DNA from: Sutterella sp.
GTDB taxonomy: Bacteria; Pseudomonadota; Gammaproteobacteria; Burkholderiales; Burkholderiaceae_F
Direction: 5' to 3'
NCBI GenBank assembly: GCA_020025915.1
Contig: JAHHRH010000032.1
Span: 1 to 16,352, forward strand
Length of the DNA stretch: 16,352 bases
How positions within the stretch are numbered: position 1 is the first letter of the stretch; every line of letters starts with the position of its first letter. This document shows, in pieces, positions 7,874 to 14,662 of the stretch. The translations under genes and the position numbers were made by a program. Under the pieces are notes generated by a model. That model had not been told where the DNA came from. It did not search any database and saw nothing but the letters and a program-made list of their open reading frames with translations.

Positions 7874-9730
7874 TTACAAGTCAGCGTTTTGCGTACGTTT
7901 AGCAGGCCCCTTGTAGCCTTCGGTTTCGATGAAGGCGGAGTCCATTAAAGCAACACGTTCGCCGTTCACATAGGTGTGGAGCCAGATGTCATACATTGCG
8001 CCAGCGAGCATGTTCTGAGCAAGACCCTTTTGCGTAAACGTAAAGACCATGTCCTTCTTGCCGTCGCCATTGACGTCACGGGCTTCAGCCTTCACCGGCT
8101 GAGCAAGCTTATCACCCATCGTGATCTTGTTGCCGATCGAGGCGCGACCAACACCACCCCACGTCTGCTTCGGATCAGCCTTCGTAGCATCGAACTTGTC
8201 ACCCGAGAAGAGCACAACGTCAACCGTCTTTTCGCTCTTCGGATCGATACTGTCAGCCATCACAGTCATGGTGTGCGGAGCGACATCAGCTAGGCGATCT
8301 AGCATGGCAGCGTGCGCTTCATTGAACGTACGGACGTTGTAAGCGTGCATGTATTCGACAGCCTTGGCTTCAGAGACCTTCAATAGCATCTGAGCGTGAG
8401 CAGCGACCGCCGGCATATCCTTCGTCAGTTCTTTTTCGATCTTGGCGACGAATGCCTTGTTATCCTTTTGGTCCTGACGCTGGAATTCATGAACGTTAGC
8501 CACCTTCACGAAATCAAAGACAGGCCAATCGGAACGATAGCTAAAGCGTTCCGGCGTACCCTTGAAGTGTTCAGCCGTGGCCGTAGCCGGATCCATGAAG
8601 CTCGTACCTTCAGCCGGGCGAGCAAGCGGGAAGAACGGCACGTACGGCGTTTCGCACGGACGAGCCATGGCACGATAACCCGTAATTAGAAGCGGATTGG
8701 CGTTCATTTCAAAGACGACGGATTCATGCGTCGTGGCGCGGCAGATACCGAGACTATTCGTATGGAGCCACTGCTTATCCTGCTTTTCGATGTCGGCTTC
8801 ATGCGTACGGAGGAGATCCTTCACATCTTCAACACCGAACTTCTTCGTGGGTGTAGCAGAATACGGGAACTTTTCAGCATCGGTAATGTTTTCGCCGATG
8901 ATCTTGTTCCAAGCGAGATTATTACGAGAGTAGTTGTAATCGGCAGAACGACGGTGAGCAGGCGCGACGGCAACGCGGTAGTTGAAGTCAGAGTAGACAC
9001 CTTCCTTGGCGGGTTTGTAGCGACCATTCTTGATGGCGCGTTCGATCATGCCCGGAGCCACGATCACGTTTTCAGTGTCGGTGGCATCAACTTTATCCAT
9101 CATGAAGTTGTTCGGAATATAAACCACTTCATTATCCTTGACGCGGCGAGCGACCCAGGTATTGCCCTGGTGGATGGCGAGCTGCCAAGCTTCCTTCGCG
9201 TCAGCGATCGTGTAGGTACGACCTTCAGAGAAGTAGCCATAGGTACTTAAGAGGTCAATCGCGATATCGACTGCGTGACGAGCGCTCGTTGCGCGTTCAG
9301 CCATCAAGCGACGGATACCGTAACCGATACCACCGTCCTTCGTAGGCATGATGTCGTCTTCATAGATACCCGTGCAAGCATTCGTGGCAATCGTCACACC
9401 GTTTTCGTTCACGAAGCCGTCAGAGAAAGAGGCACCCGTCGGGTCATAGGTCTGTGCCCAGTAGAAGGCAAAGGTCTTTTCAACCTGAGGAATGGAAGCA
9501 GCCGCTTCTTCAAACTTGATCATTTCACCCTTCTTATGGGTGGCAGCCGGCACATAGTACTGCGTCGCGAGAATACGACCACCATTGTCTTCGTTATGCC
9601 CAATGATGATGTTACCCGTCGCGGAAGCATCTTTACCGACGATCACGGTCGAGCAAGCGGATGCATTAAAAGCGAGGGAACCAAGCGCGGCACCAATGGC
9701 TACAGCTGCAAATTTCATCTTGAGATTCAT
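7874..9730 (-). CDS. Secreted C69-family dipeptidase (Ntn hydrolase)
   Basis: A 618-residue exported peptidase of family C69 (PepD/U34 group), which cleaves dipeptides using an N-terminal cysteine as nucleophile. Residues 1-25 look like a signal peptide (MNLKMKF, hydrophobic core, ending NASA), and the next residue is Cys26, starting the family motif CSTVIVGKDAS...GHNEDN. Thus removal of the signal peptide would also expose the catalytic cysteine. Other family hallmarks include ENGVTIATNACTG and RRLMAERA. The C-terminal ~110 residues go beyond the usual catalytic core and carry DVNGDGKKD (552-560), which resembles a calcium-binding D-x-N-x-D-G loop. The start at ATG 9730 is supported by AGAGGAG seven bases upstream. 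It is a single-gene unit between terminators, probably for peptide or amino-acid scavenging in the periplasm. Confidence 0.88.
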   Translation of the reverse strand: MNLKMKFAAVAIGAALGSLAFNASACSTVIVGKDASATGNIIIGHNEDNGGRILATQYYVPAATHKKGEMIKFEEAAASIPQVEKTFAFYWAQTYDPTGASFSDGFVNENGVTIATNACTGIYEDDIMPTKDGGIGYGIRRLMAERATSARHAVDIAIDLLSTYGYFSEGRTYTIADAKEAWQLAIHQGNTWVARRVKDNEVVYIPNNFMMDKVDATDTENVIVAPGMIERAIKNGRYKPAKEGVYSDFNYRVAVAPAHRRSADYNYSRNNLAWNKIIGENITDAEKFPYSATPTKKFGVEDVKDLLRTHEADIEKQDKQWLHTNSLGICRATTHESVVFEMNANPLLITGYRAMARPCETPYVPFFPLARPAEGTSFMDPATATAEHFKGTPERFSYRSDWPVFDFVKVANVHEFQRQDQKDNKAFVAKIEKELTKDMPAVAAHAQMLLKVSEAKAVEYMHAYNVRTFNEAHAAMLDRLADVAPHTMTVMADSIDPKSEKTVDVVLFSGDKFDATKADPKQTWGGVGRASIGNKITMGDKLAQPVKAEARDVNGDGKKDMVFTFTQKGLAQNMLAGAMYDIWLHTYVNGERVALMDSAFIETEGYKGPAKRTQNADL

Positions 9731-9737
9731 CTCTCTA

Positions 9738-9744
9738 CTCCTCT
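9738..9744 (-). promoter_or_regulatory. Ribosome binding site of the dipeptidase gene
   Basis: AGAGGAG on the - strand, seven bases before ATG 9730. It favours this ATG over the second in-frame ATG four codons later. Confidence 0.75.
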
Positions 9745-9780
9745 AAGGTTGACGCGTGATTTGGTCCTGAAGCGCCAACA

Positions 9781-9806
9781 TTTAAATCCATCGTGAGTGT
9801 AGTCAA
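9781..9806 (-). promoter_or_regulatory. Possible sigma-70 promoter of the dipeptidase gene
   Basis: On the - strand TTGACT (complement of 9801-9806) is followed after about 15 bases by TTAAAT/TTTAAA (9781-9787). The -35 is good; the -10 and the short spacing are poor, so this is tentative. The remainder of 9731-9942 is A/T-rich, and I see no other gene or RNA in it. Confidence 0.35.
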
Positions 9807-9942
9807 ATCCGCAACAAATGAAAATAAGATTACGGGCTATTCCCAGTGACCCAAGGGTTTACCCAAAACCAATATATCCTGTAGTCGAACCATCTATTTC
9901 GCATCACCACACAATCAATCCTTTCAAAGACAACCAAAAATT

Positions 9943-9968
9943 AAAAAAGGGACCCTCGAAAGAGTCCC
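9943..9968 (-). terminator. Intrinsic terminator of the phosphate transporter gene
   Basis: Read on the - strand, GGGAC (9964-9968) and GTCCC (9949-9953) pair, extended by a wobble pair and CT/AG, around a TTCG tetraloop, followed by TTTTTT (9943-9948). It lies about 45 bases after the TAG stop at 10013. Confidence 0.88.
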
Positions 9969-9972
9969 AAGT

Positions 9973-9992
9973 GAGGTCTTAAGGCAGACCTC
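9973..9992 (-). other. Second hairpin between transporter stop and terminator
   Basis: GAGGTC (9973-9978) pairs with GACCTC (9987-9992) around an eight-base loop. It has no T run of its own and sits directly upstream of the terminator, where it may protect the 3' end of the transcript. Confidence 0.6.
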
Positions 9993-10012
9993 GATCCTCA
10001 CAAAGCCCTCGA

Positions 10013-12244
10013 CTATGCCGATTGCGGTTTACTTGCCAATTGCTCGATCCGTTCTTCAAGCAACGAGGCAATTTCGTAGTGATTAACCAATTCGCGAACC
10101 ACGAGCAAATACGACAAGTAGAATTCGCACGAACGAATGGTCATCTTTTCTTGCGGTTGCATCTCCATCAAACGATGCTGCAAAGTTTCGATTCGATCGA
10201 TAATGCCATGAGCTTCAAGGCGAAGCGCCATCACATCAGCCTTACTATCAGCGACCTTCGTCAAACGCTTGATATCTAGCACAAGGGTGGCAATATCGCG
10301 CGACAAGCTACCCGTCGAAATGCGGTGACGGTTGGCCACATGTTCACACGCTAAGCGGGCAAGGTTTTGAACTGCACGCGCAACTTCTCGCGTATTGGTC
10401 GTTGCACGCAGGTAGAGATAGCGAGCATCAAAGTCGACCTTCTGCGGCTGGCTGTCGCTTGCCACCATACGGTAGTAAAGCTGACGCGCTTCGATAGCTT
10501 CCTCATGCAAATCACCCGCTTCGTTACGTACACGCGTCAAGTCGCGCTGAGCATCCGCCGTAAAACCTTCGAGAATCTTCGTCAAGAGCGTGAGCGACTT
10601 CGCTAGGCTCTTTTCGTGAGTATCCGCCAAGATGGCCTTCACACCAGCTGCGTTATAAGCATGACGCGCTTCTTTGGCTTCAACTTCATCTTCTTGACGG
10701 GGCTTAAAGTTAGAGCGCACCAACATAAAGACCGCACCGCAACCCAAGATGATCGCTGCGACTTCACCACCCAAAAAGACACCAAAGGCCACGATAGCAG
10801 CGAGCGTACTCGCAGAGACAGCTGTCAAGAACCAGCCGCTAATCACCGTCAAGACGCCGGAGATACGATAGACAGCAGACTCACGATCCCAAGCGCCGTC
10901 GGCAAAACTCGAACCCATGGCCACCATGAAGGTCACATAGGTAGTCGAAAGCGGCAGCTTCAAGCTCGTCGCAGACGCAATCAGAATGGCAGAGACCATC
11001 AAGTTAATAGACGCACGCACGTAGTCAAACGGGAGCGGGATTTCACCCTTCACCACCGGCAACGGTTCAAAACGCTTTTGGATACCACGCTGAATCGGAA
11101 TCGGCACGATTTGATGGATCACATTACCCACACTCATCGAAGCACGCACAATCATGCGGCCTGCCGTCGTCGCATCAAACTGCTCCTGGCCACTTGACTG
11201 GCTCGATGACAAATTGATCGAGGTCTGAATAACACGATGGGCTTTCTTAGAGAACCACAAGGTCAAAACCATCACAAACCCAGCTAAAAGCAAGAAAGCT
11301 GTTGGTGCAGTTGCGGGCTTCAAAAGACCACCCATCATGAATTCAGTATCAGCTACGCCAGAAGCCTGCCAAGCCTGGAAGCTATCCCAAGCAGCCAAAG
11401 GCACACCCACGAAGTTCACCAAGTCGTTACCAGCAAAGGCAAAAGCCAAGGAGAATGTACCGGCAAGAATGACGATCTTGAAGATGTTGACACGGAAGGT
11501 CACGATGAGAATTTGGAAGATAACCGTAAACATCGCAAAGAGCGTGAAGACGATCGAAGCCGTGTTGTCCTTCATCCAGCTCAACCATTCCGGACGCATG
11601 AAGCTCGCGCCCTTAGCGCCCTTCATGATAAGGAAGTAGATAATGGCCGTGATCGCCAAAGCACCAAAAATAGCACCAATACGACGATAGGCATTTTCAA
11701 AGTGGAACGTGAAAACCAAACGAGCGAGATACTGCACCACAGCGCCCGAAATGAAAGCGACGACCACAGAAATCAAAATGCCCGAAATAATCCCCAGGGA
11801 CTTACTGCTATTGATGTAATTAGCAACGTCCGTGATCGGAAGACCTGCGTCGATCAGCTTAAAAAGCGCAGCAGCAAAGGCACTGCCCAAGAGTTCGAAC
11901 ACAATCGAAACTGTGGTTGAGGTCGGAAGACCTAAAGAATTAAAAGCATCGAGCAGAATCACGTCAGCAACCATCACCGCAAAGAAGATGATCATAAGTT
12001 CGCTAAACGTAAAGAGCTGTGGATGGAATACCCCAGAGCGTGCAATTTCCATCATCCCTGACGAAAATGTTGCGCCCGCAAGCACCCCAAGACTCGCAAC
12101 CCAGAGCGTTGTGCGGAAAGACGTGATTCGACAACCGAGTGCCGAATTCAAAAAATTGACCGCGTCATTACTCACCCCTACGAAGAGGTCAAAGATCGCG
12201 ATAACGCCCAAAAAGGCAAGAAGAATAATGTAATACTGGTCCAT
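10013..12244 (-). CDS. PiT-family phosphate transporter with C-terminal PhoU-like domain
   Basis: A 743-residue inorganic phosphate permease of the PiT family. Two copies of the family signature, NDAVNF (26-31) and NDLVNF (273-278), mark the inverted-repeat halves. About ten hydrophobic segments span residues 1-510, with a cytoplasmic loop near 335-400. Residues about 525-735 form a soluble, charged, helical region resembling PhoU/DUF47 proteins, which normally act as separate partners of phosphate transporters. E. coli PitA lacks this part (499 residues). From memory, the N-terminus and overall length resemble the long PiT proteins of Bacteroidota more than PitA. The gene is alone on its strand, with its own terminator and a PhoB-type repeat upstream. 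The ATG at 12244 has no strong Shine-Dalgarno. Transport of phosphate with H+ or Na+ is a family inference. Confidence 0.88.
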   Translation of the reverse strand: MDQYYIILLAFLGVIAIFDLFVGVSNDAVNFLNSALGCRITSFRTTLWVASLGVLAGATFSSGMMEIARSGVFHPQLFTFSELMIIFFAVMVADVILLDAFNSLGLPTSTTVSIVFELLGSAFAAALFKLIDAGLPITDVANYINSSKSLGIISGILISVVVAFISGAVVQYLARLVFTFHFENAYRRIGAIFGALAITAIIYFLIMKGAKGASFMRPEWLSWMKDNTASIVFTLFAMFTVIFQILIVTFRVNIFKIVILAGTFSLAFAFAGNDLVNFVGVPLAAWDSFQAWQASGVADTEFMMGGLLKPATAPTAFLLLAGFVMVLTLWFSKKAHRVIQTSINLSSSQSSGQEQFDATTAGRMIVRASMSVGNVIHQIVPIPIQRGIQKRFEPLPVVKGEIPLPFDYVRASINLMVSAILIASATSLKLPLSTTYVTFMVAMGSSFADGAWDRESAVYRISGVLTVISGWFLTAVSASTLAAIVAFGVFLGGEVAAIILGCGAVFMLVRSNFKPRQEDEVEAKEARHAYNAAGVKAILADTHEKSLAKSLTLLTKILEGFTADAQRDLTRVRNEAGDLHEEAIEARQLYYRMVASDSQPQKVDFDARYLYLRATTNTREVARAVQNLARLACEHVANRHRISTGSLSRDIATLVLDIKRLTKVADSKADVMALRLEAHGIIDRIETLQHRLMEMQPQEKMTIRSCEFYLSYLLVVRELVNHYEIASLLEERIEQLASKPQSA

Positions 12245-12302
12245 GACAAAACGTGTCCAAATATGTCAGCGGTTGTCATTGTGAGGGGACGTTGTGACGC
12301 GT

Positions 12303-12308
12303 TTATTA
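12303..12308 (-). promoter_or_regulatory. Likely -10 box of the phosphate transporter promoter
   Basis: TAATAA on the - strand lies seven bases downstream of the second TTGTCAT repeat. PhoB-dependent promoters usually have a -10 about ten bases after the Pho box and no proper -35, which fits this arrangement. Confidence 0.45.
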
Positions 12309-12315
12309 CGGTTAT

Positions 12316-12333
12316 ATGACAATTTGATGACAA
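12316..12333 (-). promoter_or_regulatory. PhoB box (direct repeat) upstream of the phosphate transporter
   Basis: On the - strand the sequence reads TTGTCATCAAATTGTCAT: two exact TTGTCAT units with an 11-base period separated by an A/T-rich linker. The known Pho box consensus is CTGTCATAWAWCTGTCAY. The element points towards the transporter start about 70 bases away, so phosphate-starvation control by PhoB is likely. Confidence 0.68.
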
Positions 12334-12482
12334 GGTGAGTTTTTTGCCTGAACGAGAAGGTTTTCACTTAAAAAAATCATTTTAACGCCCATACTCAAGC
12401 AAAACACATGTAAGCAAGGTGCAAACCATTGACGCAGACGGCTTTTAAATCGAATGTTTCGTGCCAAAAGTGCTTCTCTCCG

Positions 12483-12488
12483 TATAAT
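12483..12488 (+). promoter_or_regulatory. -10 box of the lar operon promoter
   Basis: A perfect TATAAT, 78 bases before the larA ATG. At the matching -35 position (about 12460-12465, CGTGCC) there is no consensus hexamer, which suggests an activator-dependent or weak promoter. Transcription would begin near 12495. Confidence 0.6.
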
Positions 12489-12493
12489 GACAT

Positions 12494-12539
12494 CAAGGCA
12501 AAGAAGACCAATCACGCCTGAAGACCATCAGGCCTTGCC
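12494..12539 (+). promoter_or_regulatory. Structured 5' leader of the lar operon with a direct repeat
   Basis: GCCTG (12516-12520) pairs with CAGGC (12529-12533), and GGCAA (12497-12501) can close outside it with TTGCC (12535-12539). An alternative pairing CAAGGC (12494-12499) with GCCTTG (12532-12537) competes with the inner stem. GAAGACCA occurs twice (12503-12510 and 12520-12527), 17 bases apart. Function is unknown; it does not match a riboswitch that I recognise. Confidence 0.45.
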
Positions 12540-12550
12540 AGCCCAATTAA

Positions 12551-12558
12551 AAAAGGAG
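12551..12558 (+). promoter_or_regulatory. Strong ribosome binding site of larA
   Basis: AAAAGGAG ends eight bases before ATG 12567 and is the strongest site in the operon. Those of larB (AAAGG), larC (AAAGGA) and larE (weak) are poorer, in line with high LarA demand. Confidence 0.8.
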
Positions 12559-12566
12559 ACCCTTGA

Positions 12567-13844
12567 ATGCCTATGCAGACTTTTGACTACGCCTATGGGC
12601 GTGGTCGTAAAACGTTTTCTGTTGATACGGACCGTGTGCTCAAAGAAGTCCGTACTGAAACATTCGAACCGATGGAAGATGTTGAAGTGAGCGTCTTAGA
12701 AGCCATTCGTCATCCTATTGGATGCCCCTCGATTGAAGAGATTGTGAAGCCAGGCGACACGGTCGCCTTTATTTGTAATGATCCGACGCGCGTCGCCAAT
12801 AGCTTTGACTTCATGCCCGTAATGGTGAATGAACTCAACCGCTTAGGGGTCAAAGACGAAGACATGAAGATCGTCTTTGCCTTAGGGACGCATCGCGCCA
12901 TGACGCACGAAGAAATGGTTGAAGGCGTGGGCGCCGATGTCGCAAGCCGCCTCAAGATGTTCAATAGCCTTTGTAATAACGCTGGAGACTTTGAATACTT
13001 TGGCACCACCTCTCGTGGTACGCCCGTGCATATTCATAAAGAGCTCTGTAACGTTGACCACGTGATTCTTACGGGCACGATCGTGCATCACTACTTCTCG
13101 GGCTATGGCGGTGGTCGTAAGGCCATTTTGCCGGGTTGCGCTGCCATGGAAACCGTACGCGTCAACCATAGCTTCATGCTTGACGAAAATGCGGGCCTTG
13201 GTCGCACGACTGGCAACCCCTGCTATGAAGACCAGATGGAAGGTGTGGCGCTCTTTGCTAAGGGTCGCTCTCTCTTCTTATTCAATGCCATTCTGAACGC
13301 CAAGCATCAATTCCTTCGTATGTTTGCGGGTGACTATATTGCTGCCCACAAAGAAGCGTGCAAGTTTGTGGACCAAGTCTATGGTTGCGTGATCCCCAAA
13401 GAAGCGGATCTCGTGATTGCATCTTGCGGCGGCTTCCCCAAAGATATCAACGTCTATCAGATGCAAAAGACGATGGATAATGCCGCCTGCGCCGTGCGTA
13501 AGGGTGGCGTCGTGATTCTTTTGGCTGACTGTGAAGAAGGTTCTGGTTCTGCTGTGCTTGAAGAAACCTTCCGTCGCTTGAAGACCCCTGAACGCATTAA
13601 GGCGGAACTTGAAGCAAACTTTAGGATTGGTGCCAATAAGGCCTATGCCATTACGCGTCCGATCTCGAAGGCTCACTATATTCTGGTGACAAGCCTAGAC
13701 CGTCAGCTTGCCAAAGACATGCTCTTTACGGCCGCGGTCGATACGGTTGAAGAAGCGCTTGAGATCGCCAAGCAATACGTGGGCGAAACGCCAGACATGA
13801 TTCTCATGCCTGAAGGTAGCCTCACGGTGCCGCGTGTTGAATAA
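12567..13844 (+). CDS. larA: LarA-family nickel-dependent 2-hydroxyacid racemase/epimerase
   Basis: A 425-residue cytoplasmic enzyme of the lactate racemase superfamily, which interconverts stereoisomers of 2-hydroxyacids through hydride transfer on a tethered nickel-pincer nucleotide. All key residues line up with Lactobacillus plantarum LarA at a shift of one: His109 in GTHR and His175 in VHHYFSGY (acid/base pair), Lys185 in GGGRKAILPG (the lysine joined to the cofactor) and His201 in RVNHSF (nickel ligand). Asp72 and Arg75 in NDPTR and Lys301 in YQMQK fit the substrate pocket. The start is fixed by a strong AAAAGGAG site. The superfamily includes racemases of lactate, malate and phenyllactate and epimerases of sugar acids, so the substrate is not certain. 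No lactate dehydrogenase, lactate or glycerol channel (LarD), nickel importer or LarR regulator lies nearby. It heads the operon with its maturation genes. Confidence 0.9.
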   Translation: MPMQTFDYAYGRGRKTFSVDTDRVLKEVRTETFEPMEDVEVSVLEAIRHPIGCPSIEEIVKPGDTVAFICNDPTRVANSFDFMPVMVNELNRLGVKDEDMKIVFALGTHRAMTHEEMVEGVGADVASRLKMFNSLCNNAGDFEYFGTTSRGTPVHIHKELCNVDHVILTGTIVHHYFSGYGGGRKAILPGCAAMETVRVNHSFMLDENAGLGRTTGNPCYEDQMEGVALFAKGRSLFLFNAILNAKHQFLRMFAGDYIAAHKEACKFVDQVYGCVIPKEADLVIASCGGFPKDINVYQMQKTMDNAACAVRKGGVVILLADCEEGSGSAVLEETFRRLKTPERIKAELEANFRIGANKAYAITRPISKAHYILVTSLDRQLAKDMLFTAAVDTVEEALEIAKQYVGETPDMILMPEGSLTVPRVE

Positions 13845-13866
13845 TCTCGCGCCCTCTTAACCCCAT

Positions 13867-13918
13867 AACACCTGCTTCGCCTCTTAGGCTTAAAGACCTG
13901 CCCCACGAAGCAGGTGTT
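13867..13918 (+). terminator. Intercistronic hairpin between larA and larB, possible attenuator
   Basis: AACACCTGCTTCG (13867-13879) and CGAAGCAGGTGTT (13906-13918) form a perfect 13-bp stem around a 26-base loop. The following TTTCTCTATTT is a broken T run, so termination would be partial at best. The larB ribosome site begins ten bases further on. Confidence 0.6.
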
Positions 13919-13941
13919 TCTCTATTTAAAGGCACCCACTC

Positions 13942-14610
13942 ATGTCTGATGCCATTCGTTTTGATATAGAACGCGATACCCGTATTGGGTTACCTGAAGC
14001 TGTCTTTTGTGAAGGTAAATCTGACGAAGCGCTTTTGACGCTTTTAACGCGTTTTGCGTCTGACGACGAAAAGCCTATTCTTTTTACGCGTCTCACCCGT
14101 GATCGCTTTGAAGCGTTGCCAAGCAACCTTCGTACCACATATGACTACGATCCCTTATCGCGTACTGCCTGGCATCACACCTATCCCAAGCACTCTTTTG
14201 GATCTGTCGCGATCGTGTCGGCGGGTACCGCGGACGGTTTTGTGACCCACGAAGTACGCCGTACGCTCGAATATCTTGGTTGGACAGTTCGCCTTTTTGA
14301 AGACTGTGGCGTGGCTGGTCTCTGGCGAATTGAAGCCGCCAAAGACCAAATTAATGAAGCAGACGTCGTGGTTGTCGTTGCGGGGCTCGATGCGGCGCTT
14401 GTGAGCGTCATGGGGGGACTCACCTCTAAACCCCTCTTTGCGGTGCCAACCTCTGTGGGTTATGGCATAGCCACAGGGGGACACGCTGCACTCTCGAGTT
14501 GTCTAGCGTCTTGCGCACCTGGCGTTGCCGTCATGAATATTGACAACGGTTATGGAGCCGCCTGTGCTGCTGCGCGCGTCTTACGTTTACTTGAAAGCGT
14601 CGCGCGTTGA
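13942..14610 (+). CDS. larB: LarB, NaAD carboxylase/hydrolase of NPN synthesis (short form)
   Basis: A 222-residue PurE-like enzyme. LarB makes pyridinium-3,5-biscarboxylic acid mononucleotide from nicotinic acid adenine dinucleotide and CO2, the first step of the nickel-pincer cofactor. Recognisable blocks are RFDIERDTRIGLPEAVFCEGKS (6-27, described in two parts here: the RTGFPE-like RIGLPE and EGK), VSAGTAD (92-98), CGVAGLWR (122-129), VVAGLDAAL (145-153), PTSVGYG (169-175), the catalytic-type cysteine Cys191 in ASCAPG and VMNIDNGYGA (197-206). The usual family length is about 245-250; here the helical stretch before the core is missing, and the usual Glu of the GMEGAL block is Asp150. The start ATG follows AAAGG at 13928-13932, and no in-frame upstream start would restore the missing part. 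It probably works with the LarC and LarE encoded next to it. Confidence 0.88.
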   Translation: MSDAIRFDIERDTRIGLPEAVFCEGKSDEALLTLLTRFASDDEKPILFTRLTRDRFEALPSNLRTTYDYDPLSRTAWHHTYPKHSFGSVAIVSAGTADGFVTHEVRRTLEYLGWTVRLFEDCGVAGLWRIEAAKDQINEADVVVVVAGLDAALVSVMGGLTSKPLFAVPTSVGYGIATGGHAALSSCLASCAPGVAVMNIDNGYGAACAAARVLRLLESVAR

Positions 14611-14633
14611 GTAGGTCGTTTCAACGACGCTAC
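14611..14633 (+). other. Small hairpin between larB and larC
   Basis: GTAG-GTCGT (14611-14619) pairs with ACGAC-G-CTAC (14624-14633) around a TTCA loop with one bulged G. It begins immediately after the larB stop and has no T run, so an mRNA processing or stability role is more likely than termination. Confidence 0.5.
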
Positions 14634-14650
14634 AAAGACAACTTATCGAT

Positions 14651-14662
14651 AAAGGATCCTTT
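14651..14662 (+). promoter_or_regulatory. Palindromic ribosome binding site of larC
   Basis: AAAGGATCCTTT is a perfect 12-base palindrome ending right before ATG 14663. Its left half (AAAGGA) is the Shine-Dalgarno site, six bases from the ATG. Confidence 0.6.

Larger units (their letters stand above)
12245..12566. other. Divergent regulatory region between phosphate transporter and larA
   Basis: This 322-base region holds no credible gene. From left to right it contains the transporter leader, a pair of TGTCA repeats on the + strand (12264-12268 and 12274-12278, period 10), a - strand -10 box and PhoB-type repeat, an unassigned A/T-rich part (12335-12480), then the TATAAT box, structured leader and ribosome site of larA. 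Confidence 0.75.

Noticed and set aside
7976..9796. Several open frames on the + strand opposite the dipeptidase gene, the longest about 174 residues
   Set aside because: They mirror the codon bias of the real gene on the - strand, show no recognisable domains and lack ribosome sites.
9854..9863. GGGTTTACCC short inverted repeat upstream of the dipeptidase gene as an operator
   Set aside because: Four-base arms with a two-base gap are expected often by chance, and nothing else marks it as a binding site.
10616..12233. Open frames on the + strand opposite the phosphate transporter (up to 193 residues, rich in Arg, His and Thr)
   Set aside because: The composition is typical of antisense reading of a membrane-protein gene; no domain or start signal supports them.
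12264..12278. Second Pho box on the + strand (TGTCA repeats) facing larA
   Set aside because: The repeat period is 10, not 11, it matches only five bases each, and it is over 200 bases from the larA promoter.
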